A stretch of DNA of 64,000 nt from assembly GCA_020226215.1 (NCBI GenBank), contig CM035232.1, forward strand, positions 66,064,184 to 66,128,183. The letters run 5' to 3'. Below, piece after piece: positions 25,166 to 35,472 of this stretch. The DNA comes from Sindora glabra (lineage: Eukaryota > Streptophyta > Magnoliopsida > Fabales > Fabaceae). The position numbers and the translations under genes were made by a program. Position 1 is the first letter of the stretch. Every line of letters begins with the position of its first letter. Under the pieces are notes generated by a model that worked only from the letters and a program-made list of their open reading frames with translations, was not told the DNA's origin and did no database searches.

Positions 25166-26592
25166 AAACAAAGAAGATGAATAAAAAGGAGGAATGATGG
25201 TTAGAGAAATGGTGGTTTGCTAGCACAATTAAGGGTAATTTATGGTTTCTTTCAATATTTCAAAGAATTAAAAAATATGTAGTTAAGTTCTTCTGCATAC
25301 AATTGAAGGAAATTTGGGCACATTATTTCTAAGCTTTGATGTCATGTTTTTTCATTAGTTAAAGTAGGTTTGATAGCATTTCCCAAAATTAAGGAGATAT
25401 AAGTGTATTTACCTTTAACTTCAAAGGAAGCCAAGGTAATTTACCTAAAAAAAATATATGTATATACATTGGTAGACTTACATTTGGTGATCAATATCAT
25501 GCTCTTGACATTATAATTAAAGGGCCAAAGAAGCTTAAAATGGTATTTGATAATTTAATTCCAAGACTCGTTAATATATGGTTAAGAAATTATTTTCAAT
25601 TGATATATAAAATAGTACACATATTCAACAGCTTAATTAGTTGTTTGTATCTTTAATTTAGTCCCAAATGGTTTGAACACGCCCATAGAGCTTGATATTT
25701 ACAATTTTAAAGGCCTTAATGTAGCTCTTGCTATGTTTAAAGTAGATGATATACGTATTATTTATAATTTTATATTTATATTAGCAGTTTGTATATAATA
25801 TTATATTTTAATCAAATATTTTACCCCTTTCTTGTTTAATATGTCACTTAGTTCAAAATTTTGTTGAATCATCAGTGTCATTTGCATTTACAAAGAAACG
25901 GTTACTTTACTTAGGCATCGAAAACATAATTATTAAGAAATATGATGGAAGGTGATCTATTGTATTCTTTTTCTTTTTTTCTCCAAATTAGTGAATTTAT
26001 CATATCCTACACTTATTTATATATATGTTATCCATAATTGCATATGATTTTATGGTGTGAAATTATAGTGGGTTTAAGGATATATTCTAGGAGGTAGATG
26101 AAGAATGATGGAAGAAGAAATTTAAAGAAAACGCTATATAGTTTAAAAATAATGGAATTTTTTTAGCTTTTTTCTAGTCAATGTAGTTTTACACCTTGTT
26201 TAGGTTTCAAAAATGAGCATAGGCTAAAAATAAAATTAAAAAAAGCATATTATACTTAATGTTATTTGAATTAATTTTGGCTTCTACTTGGTGAGATTGT
26301 AAAAATTGCTCAATTAGCTTGTCGTAGTCCTTTGCATACATGGCCTTCTTTCAAAAAATTAGACTTAATGGATTAAGGATAAAAATTTTCACAAATTATG
26401 CAAGATTGCTCTCAATCAATGTTAACCTTCATTTTTGTTACTAAGACTAATGGAATTCCACTACTAGATAAGGAATGTGTATTAAAAATTCAAGTCTAGG
26501 GTAGCATTAATGTTAAAATTGAAAAAATAAGGAAATGAAGGGTTATTTGCCTAAAACTCAAGGGAGATTAAGGTATTTTGCCTTAAATTATA

Positions 26593-27626
26593 TAGTTATA
26601 TCAAACATGTCCTTATTATAAAAAAAAAAAAACTTTGAACTTTGTCCATCCATCCTTTCTTTCCTTCCACTGTTAACTTATAAGAAATCATAATTGCTTA
26701 ATTTTAAAAGAAAATATACTTGTCATGATAAATTATAGGATAAATTTCATTTACCTCCTTTAAGTTTTAGGCATAATTCATTAACCTCCTTCCTATTTTC
26801 ATAAACTTTATAAACCTCTTTTAAAGTTAACAGACTTTGATTCTTTTTATTTTATATCAATTTTATCCTTTTAATTATTATAATATGACAAGTTGTTATT
26901 TAAAAACCATTTAAATTAATAAAGTTAATTACAAATGATGATTCCTCTAAGAAGATTTGAAAGATGATGTTTTGATATGTATTTTTAAATATTTTTAATA
27001 AAGGTGTAACTTTATAAAAAGTTTGTAACATTTTATATACTTTGCATATTACAAATATAAAAAATATATATTTATAAAACTTGTATTGTTTTGTTATGTA
27101 AAACTTACTTTTTCTCTTAAAGAAAAAAATATAAGTATTTTCATATAATGTTGTTTATGTTTCCAATGTTTTTGTTAATTTATGTAATTAATATGAACAA
27201 CATTAAAATTTATATTTTTAATATTTTAATTTTTAAAATTATTTTAGTAACTATATTAAAAAATAAATAAATCACTTATTATTGTTTTAAATGTTTTTAT
27301 ACATAGTATATATTTATTACTAAATTTACTTTATAACAAAGTTTGTGTCTTAAATTTTATTTAATCCCAACAAAAACTTTAAAACATATGAATAAACCAT
27401 GCTTTTAATGCAATACCAAGCAAAGCATAATATGAAACACATACATAAATATAATTATGTAGTACTAATTTTCCATAAAAATAAAAACAAATCTCATAGT
27501 GACACTCTTGAAAAACATTTTTGTAATTCTATACAAATTTGGACAATCATTGCAACTATATGTATACTATGATATTGCTACTATAAATATGAACCATAAA
27601 GGCATAAAATAGTACTATATAATATT
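26593..27626. other. AT-rich DNA with an orphan MULE-like terminus
   Basis: At 26734-26800 a TIR-like sequence, GGATAAATTTCATTTACCTC onward to TTTTAGGCATAATTCATTAACCTCC, resembles the outer MULE's right end in inverted orientation. No partner was found downstream. The rest is AT-rich without genes. Confidence 0.4.
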
Positions 27627-27631
27627 GTATA

Positions 27632-27957
27632 AGTTAAATCATGGATCCAAGTCGTCCAAAATAGATCCATAACCTAACCCATGATGCAATTCATGAAATA
27701 CCTATAAATAGACAAGAGAAAGACAATTAAAGGGTCAGATAACAATAAAAGAAAAAAGGGATCATCAGAACCTATTCTAGATTCTTTCTCTTTCTTTACT
27801 TTGATAAAGGGGAGATTTAGGCTATCAATAAATTATCTTTCCATGTGATTGTTGATATAACTAGTAAAAATAAACATCAAATCTCAAATCTTCCATTATA
27901 AACTTTTAATATTTCAGTATGCATGAATTCGATTCATATCCATTGATATTACTAACA
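27632..27957 (+). repeat. 5' LTR of copia
   Basis: Aligned base by base with the 3' LTR. Its first base is A where the 3' LTR has T of TGTTGAATTA; it ends TACTAACA just before the PBS. A TATA-like CCTATAAATAGA lies at 27700-27711. Its end GAATTCGATTCATATCCATT is shared with the 3' LTR. Confidence 0.88.
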
Positions 27958-27958
27958 T

Positions 27959-27970
27959 TGGTATCAGGGC
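27959..27970 (+). promoter_or_regulatory. Primer binding site (initiator Met-tRNA type)
   Basis: TGGTATCAGGGC, one base from the canonical TGGTATCAGAGC, two bases inside the 5' LTR end. Confidence 0.85.
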
Positions 27971-27997
27971 AAGGTTGTTTGTTTTTATGGTCTATCC

Positions 27998-27999
<2 letters not shown>

Positions 28000-28029
<30 letters not shown>
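28000..28029. repeat. (AT)n microsatellite in the copia leader
   Basis: About 14 AT units 30 bp downstream of the PBS. It creates a spurious Ile/Tyr-rich open frame. Confidence 0.9.
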
Positions 28030-28033
<4 letters not shown>

Positions 28034-28404
28034 TTTATTTACTGCTTTATAAATATGATAGTACAGTTTTTTTTGTTATTTTGAATATGAATGCATGTCC
28101 CTATTCTCTAGTAATGTCTCAAGCAACATCATATACATTATATGTATTGAAATGCTTTCAGTGTTTTTGGTCTTAGTCCAAAATTTATATTTCTATACAT
28201 GATAGCTTGCATGGTTATTGGCAATTTATATCAACTAAAGAAGAAATAAAAATATAATGGTTGAATTCAAATTTATCAAAGAATGAAATCATAATGTGCT
28301 AGTACCATAAAACATCATTATTAGCCTATAGGATAGGTTATGGTCAAATAGCACAGTAACCGTAGTATGCTCGAGTGCCATGAACACCAACTCGACATAT
28401 AAAA

Positions 28405-28406
<2 letters not shown>

Positions 28407-28459
<53 letters not shown>
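28407..28459. repeat. (AT)n microsatellite in the copia leader
   Basis: About 26 AT units. The open frame starting at 28380 across it (poly Ile-Tyr) is an artefact of the repeat. Confidence 0.95.
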
Positions 28460-28464
<5 letters not shown>

Positions 28465-29754
28465 TTCTTTTTATAATCGAAACAACGAAACAACAAAAAA
28501 GAAAGAAAGAAAAGGAAGTGGGTTCCAAAAACAAAAGAATAGAACCAATAGAACCATTTAAAAAAGTTTTTTTACGTTTCTATGTGGAAATCCTATTGAA
28601 AAATGTTAAAATGGTAAAAAATGATTGAAAAATAGTTAAAAAAAGTTTAAATCGATTGAAAAAATAATAAAAAAATGGTAAAAAAAGAGGTACTTGTAAA
28701 GGTACCTATCCATGCCTTAACCATTCATTCATTCTCTCTAGCATATTATAACCTCCTATATTCTTTAATGTACTGTACTGGCATAATAAATAAAAAATGG
28801 AAAAAAATTTATCTTAATTTTTTTGTGAGAATTTTTTCACACATTGTTTACATGATGTACAAATTTTTAAAGCGTAATTAATTTCTTATGCAATTTATTA
28901 TTTTGGATATTGAATTGAGTTTCTTTTTTATTCTATATATATTACAAAAAAATCAATGGTGAGACTCATATGTACAACAAGAATCATACAAACTCTAATA
29001 CAAAGACAAGAAGTTAATAAGTTGACTATCGAGCTTAAAAATCTCCAAGCTAACCCAAAAGTTTATAGAGAAAATTTTGTACATCTTATAAATTATATCA
29101 TCAAGTTTTATAAAAAAGTTCAAAACTTGATATGAGCTGGTGTTTTAAAAATGATTTTGAATTTAAAGAAATTAAAGGCCTTATAAAAACCCTTACCTAC
29201 AAATTACCAAAAGAATATATTAGATTTTCTATTAGAAAGAAAAAAAGTACACAAACAATATATAATATTGTCCATAGATTTGTATTAAACTATTTAGATA
29301 GTCTAAATTATAGTCGTAACCTAATTGTTTTCAAGTATAATCAACTAGATAGGAAATCTAACACCAAAACTAGTTTCCCCAATAGTTATATAATAGGTTT
29401 GTTAGCTTTTTTTTTACATAGAATCAAACGTTTGAAAACATTGTAATTATTGTAAACTTTATATAGATGTTTGATATCTAATATTTTATACAATTTCTTA
29501 TTTTTTTTCGTATTTGTGTATTATATTATTAAAATATGTTTCAATTTGTGTAATTTTTTAATTGAAATTGCATATCTATAAATTCCTCTATTTAGTGTAC
29601 TTTGCCTAATTAATTATTTTAGTATTAGCTTCATATTAAGAATTTAGATGATGATTGAAAATGTAATGACCTTTTAACTCTAAACCCTACATGTAAACTA
29701 GTTCTATCATAATTAATTAAAGCAGACATATGTGTATGGTGAGACATTAATTAC
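28460..29754 (+). other. Long copia leader with an unexplained open frame
   Basis: Between the second (AT)n tract and gag. It includes a 104-codon plus-strand open frame (29132-29446: MSWCFKNDFEFKEIKGLIKT at its start) with many Lys, Ile and Tyr residues and no known domain. The surrounding DNA is AT-rich. It may be a decayed extra insertion inside the element or an unusually long leader. Confidence 0.35.
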
Positions 29755-30690
29755 ATGCCATTCTGTCTATACGTAAAACTTCATGTCTCTATATACACAA
29801 TGTATATTGCTTCCAAGTACATTATTGCTAAATTCAATAAGGCTGAAAAACTGAATGGTGATAATTATGGAGTTTGGAGCATGAAAATCCAATATGTACT
29901 AAAAAAGCAAGAGGCTTTAGAAGTACTCAATATTATCCCAGAAGAGCTAGAGGTGGGAAACACAACCTAACATAAGTGGCACTAAGAAGCTTATAAAACC
30001 TAAAAAATAAAAAATTCTCTTGCTCGCATTACATTGCTAAGTAACATGGAGAATAAGATCATGTGAGAATTCAGGAATTACAACTTAGCTAAAGACATGT
30101 GGTCCACTTTGAAAAATAGGTTTAGTGGAACATCTATGACTAAACTAAGATTTCTCATGATCAAATTTGACACTTACAAAAAGAAGCCTATACATTTAAT
30201 AAAAAAATATTTGCAAGAAATGTTAAAATGATCTTTGAATTAAAAAATGTGGGTTATGTATTGATCGATGAGTAATAAGTTCAAGTTATAATTCATTCTT
30301 TGCCTTATTCCTGAGAGCATATGAAAATGCATTTAACCAATAATGAACATATTCAATGGATGATGTTATGCACCATCTTGAGTTAGAAGAAGAAAAGTTT
30401 AAAACTATTAAGCTTAATACAGATATGTATATGGCTTCATCCATCTCAGAAGAGTTTTTAGCCAAAAGTGCAAACATTCAAGTAAATTCCAAGATGCAAG
30501 AAAGAAGATTGTTCATTTTAGCAAGAAATCAATAAATAACCAATACAAGAAAGATAAATGTCCTTTCAAGAAAAAGAACAGTGGCGAAGGTCAAGTGCTT
30601 CAATTATGATAAGAAATGACATTTTGCCCATGACTGCCCTAAAGCTAAAAAGGTATTAAGCTATACTCAAGTTAGTGAACTTTATGTAGC
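29755..30690 (+). pseudogene. Copia gag remnant
   Basis: The first 71 codons are open and include KFNKAEKLNGDNYGVWSMKI, matching the 'KF.G.NY..WK.KI' N-terminal Gag motif. The frame continues after stops through WSTLKNRFSGTSMTKLRFLM and a region matching the usual 'L..LP.S...'. The zinc knuckle near 30597-30638 reads CFNYDKK*HFAHDC: the CX2CX4HX4C motif has lost its second Cys (Tyr) and gained a stop. No functional capsid could be made. Confidence 0.8.
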
Positions 30691-30699
30691 CATTTTTGT

Positions 30700-30790
30700 T
30701 TTTCTAACTAATTCTCATCCTTTATAGATCATAGACTCAGGGGTAATAAATCATATAGTGAAGGACTGAGACATTTTTATAGAATTTTGA
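30700..30790 (+). pseudogene. Copia protease active-site remnant
   Basis: IIDSGVINHIVKD at about 30728-30766 matches the copia Asp protease motif 'W..DSGA..H...D'. The catalytic DSG is intact, but stops flank it on both sides. Confidence 0.65.
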
Positions 30791-31138
30791 TGAATACTAC
30801 ATGGAACAAAATAGATCTATGTAAGAAATAATGCATAAGTTGCAATTCAAGGGATAGGCACATGCGAGTTAATTTTGTGAAGTGGCCATACTTTGCTCTT
30901 GCATGATATTTTATATGCACCTCAGATTTACTAAAATTTAATCTCTGTATTGATTTTGTTAAAACTTAATTCTAATTTGTATATTACTGATGATAATGTT
31001 GAATTATCTTTAGAAATAACTCATGGATCTACATATATAATAAATGGTTTTATTGTCATAGATATTGATCATTATGAATGTAATCTTAGTGATTTCATGT
31101 TTACATCATCATATAATTCTGAAATTAATGCAAATGTT

Positions 31139-31990
31139 TAGCATACTCGAATTGGCCATATTAGTCAACATCAAATGGATAAGCTAGCCAAAGAAAGGTT
31201 ATTACCTAATTATGACAAAGTAGATTTATATACTTGTGAGCGTTGCCTAACTGGAAAAAGTACTAGAAAATCATTTAGAAAAGGAACTAGAGTTGACTTC
31301 TTTTTGCAATTAGTCTATTTTGACATATGTGGTTCAATAAATATAAAAGTCAAGCATAGAGCTTTTTATTTCATCATATTCATAAATAATTTCACTCAAA
31401 TTGGTATTGTTTATTTGATAATGCACAAATTTGAATCATTAAATTACTTCCAAAAATATATGAGCTTAGTTGAAAATTAATTAGATAGAAAAATAAAAGT
31501 ATTATGAATTGATTATGGTTTTGAGTATTTTTCTAATCAATTTAGATAATTATATGATGAAAAAGGGATTCAATATTAGTTAACGAATCCACACACTCTT
31601 CAATAACATGGTGTTGTAGAGAGAAAAAATCAAACACTTTTAGAAATGATTAGGTTTATAATAGCACAAGCAAATTTGTCTATCACTTATTAGGGTGATG
31701 CACTTTTAACTGCTACATATATCTTTAACTATATACCTAGCAAATTAGTTCCCATTATGCCATAAGAGTTATGGATGAAGTAAAAACCTAACCTAAGTAT
31801 TTTACAACCTTAGGGATGTGCAGCCTATGTTCTAAATACCTCACACCTATATGGTAAATTAGGTGTTTAAGGAAAGAAATGTATCTTTATCAGATACTTA
31901 GAACATTTGAAAGGCTATGTATTCATTAATGAACATGACAATGGGAGTTTCACAAAATTTGAATCATAAGATATCACATTCTTAAAGAAT
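31139..31990 (+). pseudogene. Copia integrase remnant
   Basis: The order is correct: the zinc region HTRIGHIS...LYTCERCLTGKS (31142-31245), the first catalytic Asp in VYFDICGSI (about 31315), the second in IDYGFEYFS (about 31507), and the Glu in HGVVERKNQTLLEMI (about 31608-31652). A 101-codon open frame (31175-31480) covers the first part. At least six stops are visible, and the tail CAAYVLNTSHLYGKLGV matches the usual GC.AYV...KL motif. Confidence 0.85.
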
Positions 31991-32420
31991 AATTTTCCTA
32001 AATAGGGTGATATAAATAAGGACTTATCCTTATACAAGACTATGGATACAAGCACTCAAAACTTACTTTCTTTGAATGGGAGAATTTTAGGAAATATATT
32101 TCTAATTTTGAGTGCAAATGATAGTTATCTTGAGTAGCATAGAAGTAATCTAAATGGGAATACTCAAATGATTAATAATCTTAGTTCAAGTGAAAGCAAT
32201 TTGTAGATCCTTGAGAAATGTGTTTCTTTATAGCCTCAATTGCAACATAGTGGCAGAAAAACATTCCTCATCATTGTTTTGACATTAAAGGTGATAAAGC
32301 CTTTATGATTATTACACAAGATGAGGATGAACTAAGAAATATTATTGAGGCTCTCTCTCTGGCCCTAATAAGGAAAATTAGATAAAAACAATGGAGGAAG
32401 AGATGGAGTCTATGAGATTA

Positions 32421-32564
32421 AATTAAGTTTGGGAACTTGTTAATCTTCTAAACACACCTAAGGCCATTGAGAACAAATGGGTTCTTAAAATCAAATGCAA
32501 GGCTGATGGCATTTTTGAAACATACAAAGCTAGACTAGTAGTAAATGGCTACATATAACAGGAA
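32421..32564 (+). repeat. Duplicated RT segment, copy 1 (144 bp)
   Basis: Begins AATTAAGTTTGGGAACTTGT. It encodes (with a stop-free stretch) VWELVNLLNTPKAIENKWVL and a KARLVVNGYI end. It aligns without gaps to 32589-32732, with roughly one base in seven different. Confidence 0.85.
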
Positions 32565-32588
32565 AATTAAAGAACGAATGGGTTATTA

Positions 32589-32732
32589 AATCAAGTTTGG
32601 GAACTTGTTGATCTTCTAAACATTCGTAAGGCCATTGTGAACAAATGAGTTTTTAAAATCAAGCGCAAGACTAATGGCATTGTTGAAAGATACAAGGCTA
32701 AAGTAGTAGCAAAAGGCTATATATAATAGGAA
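32589..32732 (+). repeat. Duplicated RT segment, copy 2 (144 bp)
   Basis: Begins AATCAAGTTTGGGAACTTGT and ends at AATAGGAA. It encodes VWELVDLLNIRKAIVNK*VF and KAKVVAKGYI and continues directly into the rest of RT, so it is the copy in the proper context. The copies are separated by 24 bp. Confidence 0.85.
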
Positions 32733-33559
32733 GGAATAAATTATAAGGAAACCTTTTCACCTATTGTCGAATTCACCTTAATCCATTTGATACTAGCTAT
32801 AGTTGTTAGTATGGACCTTAAATTACATTAAATGGATGTAAAGAATACATTTCTCAATAAAGACTTGGAAAAAGAAATCTACATGCAATAGCTTGTAGAT
32901 TTTATCAAAGAAGGCCAAGAAAATAAAGCTTATAGACTTTTGAAGTTTATATATGACTTGAAGCAATTTTTAAGATAATGGTATATTCATTTTCATAATG
33001 TGATTGTGTCAAATGATTTTATCATAATTGATGAAGATCATTACATATATATAAAAAGGTCTAAGGATAAGTTTATAATTTTATTATTATATATGGACAA
33101 TATACTTATAGTTAGAAATATTAAGGAGTATGTCAATGAAATTAAAGAATGATTATCATCTAATTTTGAAATGAAAGATATGAGTGAAGCTGTATATATT
33201 CTTGGAGTTAAGACTTCAAAAATTGTTCAAACAAATTATTGTCTCTATCATAAGAGTATTATATTAACAAAATTCTTAAACAATTCTAAATGCAACATTG
33301 TAAATATATAAACACTTCTATTGCTAAAGGCAAAGGTCTAAGCTAAAGGATGTGTCCCAAAACTCTATAAGAAGAAATGTATATAAGAAAAGTTCCCTAT
33401 ATAAGTGCAGTTGGATGTTTGATGTATGCAATGATGTGTACAATATTGAATGTCTATTTTGGCATTAGCATGGTAAACTAATATCAGTTCATCCTAAGCC
33501 TAGCACATTGGAAAGCAATTAAAAGGATACTGAGGTATCTAAAATATGCTATCGATTAT

Positions 33560-34051
33560 TCATTGTGTTATAAAGGAAATAATTTACAATTAAAAAGTTA
33601 CAGTGATATTGATTGGGGAAGAGATTTAGATGAAAGGAAGTTTACCTTTAGGTACATCTTCTAACTAAATAATAATGTTATATCTTGGAGTAGTAATAAG
33701 CAATCATGCATAGCCTTATCCGCAAAGGAAGTTTAATTTGTAGCATTTTCAACAACAATACAAGAAGCAGTGTGGCTCAAAAGGTTTTTAGATCATTTAG
33801 GTGTAAATATTAACATTATTGATCCAATGTTAGTAAACTATGATAACCAAGCAGTAATAACAAATACAAAGAACCCCAAATATCATTACAAAACCAAGCA
33901 CATAGACATAAAGTACAATTTTGCGAGAGATATAATTACACGTAAAGAAGTAAATCTGAAATACATTTCTACATGGGAGATGGTAGAAAATCCTATGACT
34001 AAGCTTATTCCTCGAAATACATTTGTAAAACATGTGAAATCCCAAGGATAA
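33560..34051 (+). pseudogene. Copia RNase H remnant
   Basis: SYSDIDWGRDLDERKFTFRY (about 33596-33655) matches 'GYSDADWAGD.DDRKSTSGY'. Then come ISWSSNKQSCIALSAKEV and, in a 93-codon open frame (33770-34051), DHLGV...DNQAVITNTKNPKYHYKTKHID and STWEMVENPMTKLIPRN, the usual end of copia Pol. Only a few stops interrupt it, making it the best preserved part of pol. Confidence 0.85.
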
Positions 34052-35118
34052 TGTAGATGTTGATATAATTATTATAATTTTTTCCTAACAATGTCCATAG
34101 TATATTAATGTTTGAATAATAAATGTGTTTATTATAAGCCTATATATATATTTATAAATGTTTCTTAGAACATTCTTAAGTTATTAAAAAATATTTGGAC
34201 ACATAGAAGATTAGTCCTCTCATATGAGTAATTGCCTCTCTTCAATTTTTGTAATTGACAAGAGATAAGACTTATCTAAGTGATAATTGAGAGCTAAGCT
34301 TAAAATATGAATGTCGCATTATTAACAAACAAGATGAGGTCATATGTAAGATTGTAAGTGAATTAATAAGGAATTCACTTCATTTATTTATATTGCTAAA
34401 TATGAGTTTTGATAAAAATGAAAAAGAGTAGATTAGTGAACTCAGGTTAGACATTAAGTATGTTTGAACCATTATTTGTACAGTATTAATATATTATATA
34501 AAGATATATGCTCCATGAGAAAAGAAGAGAATGTCATAACACGTACTTCATATCATATGTGCAAATTGTGACCAATATAGGTAATCAAAGTCTAGATTTC
34601 AGCTTTGATGTGTAAGATCTTTAAAGGAATAAAGACCTCATATTTGTACCTTTACGACTCTATTTTATTTGTTAAGATTTAAATTTAATTATTACTATTT
34701 TAAAATTCTACCGAAGGACTAAGAGATTTAGTATAACAAGGAGACAAATTAAATTAAAGTAGAGAGATTTGAGAAAAAAGAAAGATCATTAAATGTATGA
34801 TATTATATTTATATTTGCTGCTATACCAGTTATAATGTGTCTATAATTACAAATACAATATCTAATGCATATGTTGCATATGAATAGGACTATTTGAGAA
34901 ATTCAAATGTGATAAAGTGACCTAGAGTGCTATATACTTAAAGTCTACTCAAGATCTATTATTTATTGAGAAATTATATATATATTCCTAATAGATGTAT
35001 AGTAAAGAGCTTTCGAAGTATGCTGGTCATACAATCTATTTTTTTGTATGATTTATTACAAAATATAAAAGATGATATTCTCTTATATAATGTTGAGAAA
35101 GTATGGATCCCATTATAT

Positions 35119-35130
35119 GCAAGTGGGAGA
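35119..35130 (+). promoter_or_regulatory. Polypurine tract of copia
   Basis: GCAAGTGGGAGA directly precedes the 3' LTR, as in other copia elements; it primes plus-strand synthesis. Confidence 0.8.
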
Positions 35131-35472
35131 TGTTGAATTATCGATTCGAGTCATTCAAAATGGGTCCGTAACTTAATTCATGACTTAATTCATGAAATAC
35201 CTATAAATAGGTAAAAGAAAGATAGTTAAAGGGTCAGATAATAATAAAAGAAAAAGAAAGGTCATCAAAACCTATTCTAAATTCTTTCTTTCTCTTTACT
35301 CTAAACAAAAGGAGATTTAGGCTGTGAATAAATTACCTTTTTATATGATTGCCAACCCGATTAGTAAAAACAAATATCGAATCTCGAATCTTTCGTTGTA
35401 AACTTCTGATATTCCAATATATATGAATTCGATTCATATCCATCCGATTCATATCCATTGATATTACTGACA
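35131..35472 (+). repeat. 3' LTR of copia
   Basis: Runs TGTTGAATTA to ATTACTGACA (TG...CA). Relative to the 5' LTR it has an extra 15 bp tandem copy of GATTCATATCCATCC (35431-35445, followed by a second copy). The TSD GTATA follows at 35473. Confidence 0.9.

Larger units (their letters stand above)
22971..25445. mobile_element. Nested TIR element inside the MULE, ~2.5 kb
   Basis: The left end is GGGCAAATTACCCTCCCATC. The reversed right end is GGTAAATTACCTTGGCTTCC. Both continue with AGTTA...GTAAATACACTT and finish with ATTT-GGGA, an inverted repeat of about 65 bp. The flanks are A-rich (GGAAAAAAA and TAAAAAAAA), so a TSD cannot be judged. The ends resemble those of the outer element, suggesting a related MULE family. 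It carries a tandem duplication with hairpins (24500-24830) and a coding-like minus-strand patch (24885-25165). Confidence 0.7.
22034..26582. mobile_element. Mutator-like (MULE) element with 10 bp TSD, ~4.5 kb
   Basis: The left end reads GGGTAAAATACTCTCACTTC. The right end, reversed, reads GGCAAAATACCTTAATCTCC. The inverted similarity continues for about 75 bp through CTTAGGATTTAGGC / CTTGAGTTTTAGGC to TTTTTCAATTTT in both arms. The element is bracketed by a perfect 10 bp duplication, TTAAATTATA (22024-22033 and 26583-26592), within the 9-11 bp typical of MULEs. No transposase was recognised, so it is non-autonomous or too decayed to tell. Its body is interrupted by a second TIR element at 22971-25445. 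Confidence 0.75.
32380..33560 (+). pseudogene. Copia reverse transcriptase remnant with a duplicated N-terminal segment
   Basis: Readable parts are WELVNLLNTPKAIENKWVLK, INYKETFSPIVEFTLIHLIL, LKLH*MDVKNTFLN (matching 'QMDVKTAFLNG'), EEIYMQ-like EIYMQ, the catalytic box LLLYMDNILIV (33081-33113; the second Asp of YVDD is Asn), and NFEMKDMSEAVYILGVKTS. The N-terminal segment occurs twice in tandem (32421-32564 and 32589-32732). Multiple stops make it non-functional. Confidence 0.85.
27632..35472 (+). mobile_element. Complete but decayed Ty1/copia retrotransposon (~7.8 kb)
   Basis: All structural parts are present: 5' LTR 27632-27957, Met-tRNA-type PBS 27959-27970, gag, protease, integrase, RT, RNase H in copia order, PPT 35119-35130, and 3' LTR 35131-35472. 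The 5 bp TSD GTATA is identical on both sides (27627-27631 and 35473-35477). Every domain carries stops or frameshifts, and the two LTRs differ at many sites, mostly C/T and G/A changes, so insertion is old. The leader before gag is unusually long (about 1.8 kb) and holds two (AT)n tracts and an unexplained open frame. Confidence 0.92.

Noticed and set aside
28380..28628. Open frame rich in Ile-Tyr
   Set aside because: It is produced by the (AT)n microsatellite and is not a gene; the same holds for 27919-28176 and 50368-50601.
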